A DNA stretch of 42,954 bases. Source: Bacteroidales bacterium (GTDB lineage: Bacteria; Bacteroidota; Bacteroidia; Bacteroidales; VadinHA17). The notes beneath the pieces were generated by a model, which saw only the letters and a program-made list of their open reading frames with translations, had not been told where the DNA came from and did no database searches. Shown in pieces: positions 33,174-42,139 of the stretch (position 1 is the first letter of the stretch; each line of letters begins with the position of its first letter). The stretch lies in assembly GCA_016936435.1 (NCBI GenBank), contig JAFGXX010000235.1:1-42954 (forward strand). The letters are read 5' to 3'. A program made the position numbers and the translations under genes.

Positions 33174-34226
33174 ATGAAAAAGAGAATTATACTATCAATT
33201 GCATTAATAACTGCAATAATGTCCTGCAGAAACCAGGATCAGAATCTTACAGCTGATGTTGAAATACCTGTAACTGTCGAGGATCTTAAGCCCCGGTCGA
33301 TAGAAGAATTTGTAAACACAACCGGCACTGCCTTCCCAAAGGGAGAGATCGAGCTTAAATCGAAAATTCCGGCTGCATATTTCCTCGAGCTTAATCCGCA
33401 GACCGGAAGGCTCTGGCAGCTTGGCGACAGGATCAGGACAGGTATGGTAATAGCCCGGCTCGAAGACGAAGAGTATGTAAACTCGGTAAAAATGGAAACA
33501 AACCAGCTTAACATGGAGCTGATGGAAACGGAGCTGAGGAAGCAGGAATCACTATATGAAAAGGGAGGCGTAACACTTAAAGAGCTCAAGACTGCCGGAA
33601 TAAACTATGAAAATGCTAAAACCACAGTCGCCAATTCCAGACTTCAGCTTCAGAAAACAAGGATCGTGGCACCTATCGACGGCGTAATTGTCGAACTCCC
33701 CTACTACACCCAGGGAACTGAAGTGGCATCAGGAGTCACAATAGCCAAAATAATGGACTACAAGACAATGTATATGGATGTCCAGCTTCCCGAAAAGTAT
33801 ATTACTGTTATAAAACCGGGGCAGAAAGTCAACCTTACTAACTACACTATTCCCAACGACACCATAATAGGCAACATAACCCAGCTTTCTCCTGCCATCG
33901 ACCCTGATACCAGAACATTCAGGGGAACAATAGCTGTCGACAACAAAGAATACCTCCTGCGGCCCGGAATGTTTGTAAAAGCCGATATCATAACCGCAAG
34001 AAAAGACTCGGCCATAGTTATACCGAAGAGTATTATCCTGTCAAGACAGAGAGGCAAGACAGTTTTCACTGTCGACCGGGGGATTGCTGTTGAAAAGGTA
34101 ATACTTACAGGCCTTGAAAACCTGACCGAAGTGGAAGTAACCAGAGGCCTTGTAAAAGACGAACGTATTGTAACAAGCGGATTCGAGACTCTGAGTAACA
34201 GGTCGAAGGTCAAAATCATCAGATAA
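33174..34226 (+). CDS. efflux RND transporter periplasmic adaptor subunit (lipoprotein)
   Basis: MKKRIILSIALITAIMSC lipoprotein signal from ATG 33174 (track start 33150 is less likely); RLQLQKTRIVAPIDGVIVELPYYTQGTEVASGVTIAKIMD; beta-barrel domain. Confidence 0.93.
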   Translation: MKKRIILSIALITAIMSCRNQDQNLTADVEIPVTVEDLKPRSIEEFVNTTGTAFPKGEIELKSKIPAAYFLELNPQTGRLWQLGDRIRTGMVIARLEDEEYVNSVKMETNQLNMELMETELRKQESLYEKGGVTLKELKTAGINYENAKTTVANSRLQLQKTRIVAPIDGVIVELPYYTQGTEVASGVTIAKIMDYKTMYMDVQLPEKYITVIKPGQKVNLTNYTIPNDTIIGNITQLSPAIDPDTRTFRGTIAVDNKEYLLRPGMFVKADIITARKDSAIVIPKSIILSRQRGKTVFTVDRGIAVEKVILTGLENLTEVEVTRGLVKDERIVTSGFETLSNRSKVKIIR

Positions 34227-34233
34227 AACTTTT

Positions 34234-37200
34234 ATGAACGCCATTGCACGATTTGCAGTTAAATATCCGGTAACGATCCTGATGCTTGTTCTGGGTATAG
34301 TCCTTCTCGGGTTTATTTCTTTCGGGAAGCTTGGAACAGACCTCTTTCCCGATCTGAACAACCCGAAGATTTATGTTGAGCTTTCTGCCGGGGAAAAACC
34401 ACCGGAGGAGATCGAAAAGAACTATGTCGACCAGATTGAGTCTCTCGCCATGCGACAGAACAGCGTAACACAGGTTTCATCGGTTTCACGTGCCGGTTCG
34501 GCAAGCATAACCGTCGAATACAGCTGGAACAAGGATATGGACGAAGCATTCCTCGATCTTCAGAAAGAATTAAACTCATTCAGTCAGAACTCTGACCTTG
34601 AGGAATTTACAATTTCACAATACGATCCGAATGCTACTCCTGTGATGATCGTCGGCCTTAAAAATGAACGGATAACAAATATGGAAGAACTCCGGAAGGT
34701 GGCCGAAAATTACATCCGCAACGAGCTGGTAAGAATAGAAGGTGTAGCCGACGTAAGGATCATTGGCAGGGAAGAAAGTGAGGTTGTGGTAGAGACCAAC
34801 AGGTACATGCTTGAATCTTTCGGACTTACTGCCGACGGAATAGCCTCACAGATAAGCAATTATAACCGTAATGTGTCGGGCGGATCCATCGTCGAAATGG
34901 GAACCAGATATGTCGTGAAAGGAGTAAGTGTGCTTCAGGACCTTTCGGATCTTGAGAATATCATAGTCGGTTTCAAACAGCCATCATCTTCAACCTCATC
35001 TGCTGCAGCATCATCAGCTGCATCGGCAGCCACATCGGAAAGGATACCCGTTTACCTCAGGGATGTTGCTAAAGTCAGCTTCATCAACAAAGACCCTGAG
35101 AATATTGTTACAATAAACGGAGAGAGATGTATTAGTCTGGCTGTATACAAAGAACCCAAGTACAATACCGTCGATGCGGTTAAAAGCCTGGAGGAGGCAA
35201 TAGCCACAATGACACGTGCTTTGCCGGGTTATGAATTCATTAAGGTTCTCGATCAGGGAAAATATATCGACAATGCCATCGGTGAGGTAAAAAACACTCT
35301 GCTGCTTGGCATCCTGCTGGCGGTATTCGTGTTATACATCTTCCTCCGACGACTCGGGACCACCCTTGTTATAAGTATAGCCATACCGGTATCGATAATA
35401 GCGACATTCAACCTGATGTACTTCAATAATCTCACCCTCAACATTATGACTCTGGGAGGACTTGCCCTTGGAGCAGGTATGCTTGTCGACAATGCTATTG
35501 TGGTACTGGAAAACATAACAAGGTATCGCGAAGAAGGAATGAACCTGCAGGAAGCTGTGATAAAAGGGACCGGGCAGGTAGGCGGAGCGATAGTGGCAGC
35601 CACCATTACAACTATCGTCGTCTTTCTTCCGATCGTTTATCTTCAGGGAGCATCAGGTGAATTGTTCCGTGACCAGGCCTGGACAGTTGCCTTTTCGCTC
35701 CTTTCATCGCTGCTGGTAGCCCTGCTTGTTATTCCCATGCTTGTTTCTGTATTTTTCGCCGGAAATAGTGAAAAGGGAAAGCTGACAGCTCCGATACGTT
35801 TTAACTGGTATACAAGGATCCTTGAAAAAGTTATTGATAAAAGGAACCTGGTAATCCTGGGCGCTGTGATCCTCCTGGCCGGAACTGCACTGCTTGTTCC
35901 CGGTCTGGGAAGTGAATTTATGCCGAGATCGGAGTCGGCTGAATTCACAGTAGAACTAAGGCTCCCTGAAGGAACCAGCCTGGAAAGGACATTCGGAACA
36001 GCTGTAAAGACAGAAGAGATAATCAGAGAGCTGATGGGAGAAAAAATCTTTCTCATTTACAGCCAGTCAGGTGAAGACAACACCTCTTCATCAGGCCAGA
36101 CAGAATCGGCAAGGGGTGAAAATACGGCGTCTCTCAAGGTAATTCTGAAAAATGAATTCGCCGGTGAAACTGAAAATGCAATTACCATGATACAGAGTTA
36201 CCTGAAAGAGGTCCCGGACCTCGAGGTGACATTTTCGAGGGAAGAGAGCGCTTTGCAGGCATCACTGGGAACAAGCGGATCGCCATTTGCCCTTGAAATT
36301 GCAGGAGAAGATTACACTGAGCTTGAGAATATCCTTAAACAGGCCCGTTCCATACTTGAAAATAACAAGGGACTATATAACTTTACCACATCGATGGATG
36401 AAGGCACACCCGAAGTGGAGGTCTCTATCGACCGGTTCAGGACAAGCTATTACGGTGCTTCGGTTGAAAACATAGTATCACAGATAAGAAGTTACCTCCA
36501 GGGTTCCTCAGCAGGAAATTTTGATAAAGACGGTGAACTCAAGGACATCACAATAAGTCTCGGTGATATCTCACTAAGCCAGCTTAACGACCTGATGATA
36601 ACTGCAGGAAATGTCAGGGTACCTCTGAGCGAACTGGCGACAATACAGAAAGTAGTGACTCCCCGTGAAATCACCAGGCGAAACCAGTCACGCACAAGTT
36701 ACGTCTACGCAATGGTCTCACCCGGAACAGCATTCGACAGAGTTGTAAAAGATGCCGGTGAATCCCTTAAAGTGATAAGCCTGCCTCCCGATTACAAGAT
36801 GACATTCACAGGGGAAGAGATTAAAAGAAAAGAATCAACTTCAAATCTCACCTTTGCACTTATACTCTCACTTGTGCTGGTATTCATGGTCCTTGCTGCA
36901 CAGTTTGAATCCGTCATCCAGCCTTTTATTATAATGCTTACCATTCCTCTTGCAGGAGTAGGTACTATTCTTACTTTCTTCCTGCTCGGGAAACCGCTGA
37001 ATATGATGGCATATATCGGAATAATAATGTTGGGCGGAATAGCTGTCAACAATGCAATAATATATATTGACAGGATAAATCAGCTCCGGGAATCAGGCAT
37101 GAACAAAAGAGAAGCCGTTATTGCAGCAGGATCACAACGTATCAGACCTATCCTGATGACAAGTCTCACAACCATACTGGCGCTTCTGCCCCTTACTCTG

Positions 37201-37374
37201 GGGATCGGGGAAAGCGCTTCACTGAGATCGCCGATGGCACTCGCTGTAATAGGAGGTCTCTTCTCATCAACCCTTCTCACACTGATAATTATACCTTCAG
37301 TTTACTGGGTTCTTGATTCTTTCAGCGCTTACCTGAGAGGAATAGGTAAACCGGTTTCTGAACCTGTCAAATAA
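34234..37374 (+). CDS. efflux RND transporter permease subunit
   Basis: ORF 1046 aa: FPDLNNPKIYVEL, TM4 GGLALGAGMLVDNAIVVLENI, TM10 GGIAVNNAIIYIDRINQLRESG, RIRPILMTSLTTILALLPL. Confidence 0.96.
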   Translation: MNAIARFAVKYPVTILMLVLGIVLLGFISFGKLGTDLFPDLNNPKIYVELSAGEKPPEEIEKNYVDQIESLAMRQNSVTQVSSVSRAGSASITVEYSWNKDMDEAFLDLQKELNSFSQNSDLEEFTISQYDPNATPVMIVGLKNERITNMEELRKVAENYIRNELVRIEGVADVRIIGREESEVVVETNRYMLESFGLTADGIASQISNYNRNVSGGSIVEMGTRYVVKGVSVLQDLSDLENIIVGFKQPSSSTSSAAASSAASAATSERIPVYLRDVAKVSFINKDPENIVTINGERCISLAVYKEPKYNTVDAVKSLEEAIATMTRALPGYEFIKVLDQGKYIDNAIGEVKNTLLLGILLAVFVLYIFLRRLGTTLVISIAIPVSIIATFNLMYFNNLTLNIMTLGGLALGAGMLVDNAIVVLENITRYREEGMNLQEAVIKGTGQVGGAIVAATITTIVVFLPIVYLQGASGELFRDQAWTVAFSLLSSLLVALLVIPMLVSVFFAGNSEKGKLTAPIRFNWYTRILEKVIDKRNLVILGAVILLAGTALLVPGLGSEFMPRSESAEFTVELRLPEGTSLERTFGTAVKTEEIIRELMGEKIFLIYSQSGEDNTSSSGQTESARGENTASLKVILKNEFAGETENAITMIQSYLKEVPDLEVTFSREESALQASLGTSGSPFALEIAGEDYTELENILKQARSILENNKGLYNFTTSMDEGTPEVEVSIDRFRTSYYGASVENIVSQIRSYLQGSSAGNFDKDGELKDITISLGDISLSQLNDLMITAGNVRVPLSELATIQKVVTPREITRRNQSRTSYVYAMVSPGTAFDRVVKDAGESLKVISLPPDYKMTFTGEEIKRKESTSNLTFALILSLVLVFMVLAAQFESVIQPFIIMLTIPLAGVGTILTFFLLGKPLNMMAYIGIIMLGGIAVNNAIIYIDRINQLRESGMNKREAVIAAGSQRIRPILMTSLTTILALLPLTLGIGESASLRSPMALAVIGGLFSSTLLTLIIIPSVYWVLDSFSAYLRGIGKPVSEPVK
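34984..35037 (+). repeat. Ser/Ala/Thr-rich low-complexity insertion in RND porter domain
   Basis: Encodes SSSTSSAAASSAASAATS immediately before ERIPVYLRDVAKV. Confidence 0.85.
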
Positions 37375-37388
37375 TTAACAAGGCAAGA

Positions 37389-40300
37389 ATGGATTTCATT
37401 TTAAAGAGAAGGATCCTGATCAGCATGCTCTTCCTGGGGCTGTCAATGCTTGGCTATATATCCTACAAAAACCTGTCAATGGAGCTGATACCCAATTTCC
37501 AGCTGCCGGGTATGATCGTGCAGGTAGGCACCATGCTTGAAACAGATCCTTCCTATATTGAATCGCAGGCTGTTATACCGATCGAAGGAGCTATCGGAAC
37601 ACTGGATAATGTAGAAAAGATAGAATCAAATATCACCTCACGTTATGGCACAATAACGATTTATTTCACCCAGAATGCCGATCTGAAATATGCAAATCTC
37701 AAACTACAGGAAAAAATAGACATAGTAAGAGGTTCCATCCCCGACGACTTTATTATCAACGTGATAAAGGTAGACCTCGAACAAATGACAAACCAGTTCA
37801 TGTCGTTGCAGATAAGAGGAGAAGGAGGCGTCGACAGAATACGCAATATAGCGGACCGTGAGATAAAGCCTAAATTTGAGAACATCGACGGCATTGCAGG
37901 AGTACAGGTCTATGGCGGACAGGAAAACTCAATAGAAGTCCGGCTCGACGAGAAAGCCTGCGAGGCTATCGGAATAACTCCTAATCAGATAAGCAGTCTG
38001 CTCAACAACAATGGCAGGGATAAAACTTTTGCAGGAAAAGTTGTAGATGGAAACAATGAATATTTCGTAAATGTTACTTCCGAATATACCGACGTTCGTG
38101 AAATAGGAAGCATCATTGTAAAAAAGCAGGGTCCTATTCTCCTGAGGGACATAGCTGAAATTTTCTACGGTGTCAAGGAAGAAACTTCCTACAGCAGGGT
38201 GAATGGTATGGACGCCGTCACCATGAACCTTGTGAATGATAACCAGGCAAACCTTATTCAGCTTTCACACGACGCTCTCGACGAGGTGAACAGGATCAAC
38301 AGGGATCTTGCTGCTAAAGGAATTGAAATAGCCGTACAGTATAACAGTGCGGAAACAATGGAGAAAAATATCGACCAGATAATAAACCTGGCAATAACAG
38401 GCGCTGTTCTCGCCGTTCTTATCCTGTGGTTTTTCCTCCGTAACATTAAACTTGTCACTGTCATTGCAGTCTCTATACCCGTCTCTGTTTATATTGCATT
38501 CAACTTCTTCTATGCCAGGGACATATCACTAAACAGTCTAACCCTGGTAGGTATAGCCCTTGCTATCGGGATGCTGGTCGACAATTCGGTAGTGGTTCTC
38601 GAGAATATTTATCGACTATCGGGGACAGGGAAGGATTATACCTCCTCGGTCAAACAGGGAACAAGGGAGGTATGGAAAGCTATTTTCGCCGCCACCCTTA
38701 CAACAACGGCTGTTTTCCTGCCCTTTCTTTTTACTTCAAATTTTCTGGTTAAGATCATCGGGGAAAACATCGGGGTCTCTATAATTTCAACACTACTTGT
38801 TTCTCTATGTGTGGCTCTTATCTTTATTCCAATGGCAACAAACTTCCTGCTGTCAGGTCAGTCGGGAGGTAATACGGAAATATTCAAAAGACTGTCAATA
38901 CACGACAGGCTGATCCAGATATACTACATGGTGCTGAAAGCCAGCATGAGGAAACCTGCCACCACGATACTTGGAACCCTGACTCTTTTTTTCGCTGCCC
39001 TTCTGATAAGCCTTACCGTGAGTCTGAGCACTACCCAGGAGATCAACACTCCCGATTTCAGGCTCAGTGTCACGATGCCCACGGGATCTACTCTCGAAAA
39101 AACCGACGCAGTAGTGACCGAAATTGAGTCACGGCTCGAATCACTGGCTGAAAAGGAGGACCTTACAAGCCGTATCGAGGAAGAACAGGCGACGGTAACC
39201 ATCAGTCTGAAGGAAAACTGGGACAAAGAAAGCAAGAGAAGCCTTCCTGAAATAAAAAATGATATTTCCGAAAGGATCAAAAATATCAGCACTGCTGAGA
39301 TCAGCATGGATGATGTCTCAACAAGCGGAGGATTCACAGGAGGAGGAAGCGGAATGGAAACGGTAAATCCCGGAGAAGGTTTTATGAACATGCTGGGTAT
39401 TGGCTCATCTTCCGAAAGTGTGCTCATAAAAGGTCAGAATTTCGACGAAATGAAAAACCTGGCCGACGATATAGAAACATATATCGATGAACTCACAACC
39501 ATAGAACGTGTTAACGTTAATGTTCAGGATAATAAGCCGGAGGTACAGCTTCACTTCGATATGGACTATATTGGTCGCAACAATTTCACCCTCATGAATC
39601 TTGCGTCGTCGCTGAATTCTTTCGGACGGGAATATTCTTCAGGGGCAACCTTCAAACAGGGTGCCGAATCGTACGACATAATAATAAAATATGCAACAGC
39701 CGACTCACTGGAAGAAGAAAATACCGAAAAAACAATAGACGACCTGAAAAAGCTTGAAGTCAGCAACGCTTCAGGCGCTGTGATGGAGATGGAGGAACTG
39801 GCAGGAATTATCTTTTCTTATGGCATGGGTAACATCCACAGGGAAAATCAGGAAAAAAGGGTAACAGTAACATATAGTTTCACCGACGAGATCAAGTCTT
39901 CAAAGGACCTTCTTGAAGGAGCACGGGCAGAGATACAGTCAATAGTTAACGGAATGAATATCCCTGCAGGCATTGCAGTGGAGGTAATTCAGGAGGAAGA
40001 TCAGTTTACCGAGTTTTACAAGCTTATCGGTATAGCTTTCCTGCTTATCTACATGATCCTGGCAGCAGTTTTTGAATCACTTACCCTGCCGTTTGTTCTC
40101 CTGTTCAGCATACCACTTGCGGCCCTGGGTGCACTTATCGGACTTATTCTTACCGGTAATTCGCTTATAAACGCCAATACCCTTATGGGACTTCTTATCC
40201 TGCTGGGTGTAGTCGTAAATAATGGTATCATCCTCATTGACTATACAAATATCCTCCGCAAAAGGGGCTTCCGGAGGTCAAGAGCACTGATGACGGCCGG

Positions 40301-42128
40301 CGTTGCCAGGATCAGGCCGATTATGATCACAGCCCTCACCACCATTGTTGCAATGTTACCCCTGGCCATGGGCAAAGCAGAATATGTGTCAGTTATCGGG
40401 GCTTCGTTCGCAATTACGGTTATCGGAGGTTTGTCGCTGAGCACCCTGCTGACTTTGATCTTTATTCCTACATTCTATTCGGGCCTTGAAAATGCACTGG
40501 AATGGTTCAAATCACTGGGCTGGCGAAACAGGATCATACAAATGGCGATATTTGCGCTTATAATATTCCTGATATACACTTCTGTCGATAAATTCATCTG
40601 GAAGCTTATCACAACAATCCTCGCCATTGTCCTTGTCCCTGCTTCAACATGGTTCATTATGAACAGCCTCCGGAAAGCCAGGGAGACAGTGATTTCAGCC
40701 AACGAATCCGTTAATATACGAATTCAAAGCCTTGTCAAAATATATGAAAGGGAAAACCGATGGTCGAGGGAATGGAAAGCAGGAGCCCTGATACGTGAGA
40801 AACTGGGACTTAACACTCATTACAGGACATGGAGCGATATGATCGACGTTGCCTGGGAATTGCCGGTGTTTGGATTCCTGATCTACTTTACTTATTTCTA
40901 TCTGCACAAGGGCTTATGGATATTTCTCTTCAGCATCGGATGCTGGTTCTTCATTTCAGCAATATGGATGCAGTTAAGGGAACTCTTTACCGAAATGACC
41001 CGGGACGGAAAATCACGGCTTCTTAAGAAAATAATTCCTGTTGCCGATTTCATTGTATTCTGGATAATCCCGCTGCTGAATCTTGTCTTTTTCCAGCTTA
41101 AATGGGACAATATTGTGGTAGTACTGATACTTGCTGTTGTGTGGTTCGCAGCTCTATTTATTTATACAACGGGGCAGAAACTCAACAGGGAAAATATCGA
41201 CATCTACAGACTGGAGGGAAGGTTCAGGGGCCTGAGAAAAACCATATACAAAATTGTCGCAGCAGTGCCACTAATAGGTAAAAGGAAAAAACCTTTCAAG
41301 GCACTCAGTTGTGTAAGTATGGACATCGGCAATGGTATGTTTGGTTTGCTCGGACCAAACGGAGCGGGCAAGACAACCCTTATGAGGATAATCTGCGGAA
41401 TTCTCGAACAAAGTTACGGCAAGGTATGGATCAACGGGCTTGACACCCAGGAAAAGAGGGAAGAGCTCCAGGGACTTATCGGATACCTTCCCCAGGAATT
41501 CGGAAGCTACGAAAACATGACAGCACATGAATACCTCCATTACCAGGCAATGCTCAAGAACATCATCGATGCAAAGGCACGTGAGGAAAGAGTTACCTAT
41601 GTGCTGCAGGCTGTTCACATGGAAGACCGCCGTCACGAAAAGATAAGCTCATACTCCGGAGGAATGAAACAGAGGATGGGGATAGCCCAGATATTACTCC
41701 ATCTTCCAAGGATACTGGTCGTTGATGAACCCACTGCCGGCCTGGATCCCCGCGAAAGGATAAGATTCAGAAATCTGCTTGTGGAGCTGAGCCGCGAAAG
41801 AGTGGTAATTTTTTCAACCCATATTATTGAAGATATCTCCAGTTCGTGTAACCAGGTTGCGGTATTGAATAAGGGAAGCCTGAAATACCTCGGTAAGCCT
41901 GTCGACATGACACATGAAGCTGAAGGCCATGTATGGCAGTTTAACATCCCGGCCGGCGAATTCAACGACTTTGTTAAAGAACACCTTGTAGTTCATCACA
42001 TGACCGAAGGGGGCTTCGTAAGAGTAAGGGTTATCTCCGAAATGAAACCTCACATAAATGCAAAAGCAGCTTTACCCAATCTTGAGGATGCCTATCTGTG
42101 GCTGCTGAGAAAAAAAACAACAACCTAA
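37389..42128 (+). CDS. RND efflux permease fused via about six extra TM helices to a C-terminal ABC ATPase domain
   Basis: Single uninterrupted ORF, 1579 aa. RND part (residues about 1-1035): IPNFQLPGMIVQV, GIALAIGMLVDNSVVVLENI, LLGVVVNNGIILIDYTNILRKRG, RIRPIMITALTTIVAMLPLAMG. ABC part (from about residue 1300): GLLGPNGAGKTTLMR, YSGGMKQRMGIAQ, ILVVDEPTAGLDP, IFSTHIIED. Confidence 0.93.
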   Translation: MDFILKRRILISMLFLGLSMLGYISYKNLSMELIPNFQLPGMIVQVGTMLETDPSYIESQAVIPIEGAIGTLDNVEKIESNITSRYGTITIYFTQNADLKYANLKLQEKIDIVRGSIPDDFIINVIKVDLEQMTNQFMSLQIRGEGGVDRIRNIADREIKPKFENIDGIAGVQVYGGQENSIEVRLDEKACEAIGITPNQISSLLNNNGRDKTFAGKVVDGNNEYFVNVTSEYTDVREIGSIIVKKQGPILLRDIAEIFYGVKEETSYSRVNGMDAVTMNLVNDNQANLIQLSHDALDEVNRINRDLAAKGIEIAVQYNSAETMEKNIDQIINLAITGAVLAVLILWFFLRNIKLVTVIAVSIPVSVYIAFNFFYARDISLNSLTLVGIALAIGMLVDNSVVVLENIYRLSGTGKDYTSSVKQGTREVWKAIFAATLTTTAVFLPFLFTSNFLVKIIGENIGVSIISTLLVSLCVALIFIPMATNFLLSGQSGGNTEIFKRLSIHDRLIQIYYMVLKASMRKPATTILGTLTLFFAALLISLTVSLSTTQEINTPDFRLSVTMPTGSTLEKTDAVVTEIESRLESLAEKEDLTSRIEEEQATVTISLKENWDKESKRSLPEIKNDISERIKNISTAEISMDDVSTSGGFTGGGSGMETVNPGEGFMNMLGIGSSSESVLIKGQNFDEMKNLADDIETYIDELTTIERVNVNVQDNKPEVQLHFDMDYIGRNNFTLMNLASSLNSFGREYSSGATFKQGAESYDIIIKYATADSLEEENTEKTIDDLKKLEVSNASGAVMEMEELAGIIFSYGMGNIHRENQEKRVTVTYSFTDEIKSSKDLLEGARAEIQSIVNGMNIPAGIAVEVIQEEDQFTEFYKLIGIAFLLIYMILAAVFESLTLPFVLLFSIPLAALGALIGLILTGNSLINANTLMGLLILLGVVVNNGIILIDYTNILRKRGFRRSRALMTAGVARIRPIMITALTTIVAMLPLAMGKAEYVSVIGASFAITVIGGLSLSTLLTLIFIPTFYSGLENALEWFKSLGWRNRIIQMAIFALIIFLIYTSVDKFIWKLITTILAIVLVPASTWFIMNSLRKARETVISANESVNIRIQSLVKIYERENRWSREWKAGALIREKLGLNTHYRTWSDMIDVAWELPVFGFLIYFTYFYLHKGLWIFLFSIGCWFFISAIWMQLRELFTEMTRDGKSRLLKKIIPVADFIVFWIIPLLNLVFFQLKWDNIVVVLILAVVWFAALFIYTTGQKLNRENIDIYRLEGRFRGLRKTIYKIVAAVPLIGKRKKPFKALSCVSMDIGNGMFGLLGPNGAGKTTLMRIICGILEQSYGKVWINGLDTQEKREELQGLIGYLPQEFGSYENMTAHEYLHYQAMLKNIIDAKAREERVTYVLQAVHMEDRRHEKISSYSGGMKQRMGIAQILLHLPRILVVDEPTAGLDPRERIRFRNLLVELSRERVVIFSTHIIEDISSSCNQVAVLNKGSLKYLGKPVDMTHEAEGHVWQFNIPAGEFNDFVKEHLVVHHMTEGGFVRVRVISEMKPHINAKAALPNLEDAYLWLLRKKTTT
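41289..42128 (+). other. ABC ATPase domain of the RND-ABC fusion
   Basis: Walker A at about residues 1322-1329, signature YSGGMKQ, Walker B VVDEPTAGLD, H-loop STHIIED all intact. Confidence 0.95.
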
Positions 42129-42139
42129 GCTGCTGAGAT

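Noticed and set aside
38924-39427. 167-aa minus-strand ORF inside the RND-ABC gene
   Set aside because: Composition (Ser/Val/Leu-rich) is typical of antisense readthrough; no start context or motif support.
40400-41300. Possibility that the RND-ABC fusion is a frameshift or two overlapping genes
   Set aside because: The frame is open without a stop from 37389 to 42128 and the linker has its own coherent TM pattern; assembly error cannot be excluded without reads, so it is listed as a refutation test.
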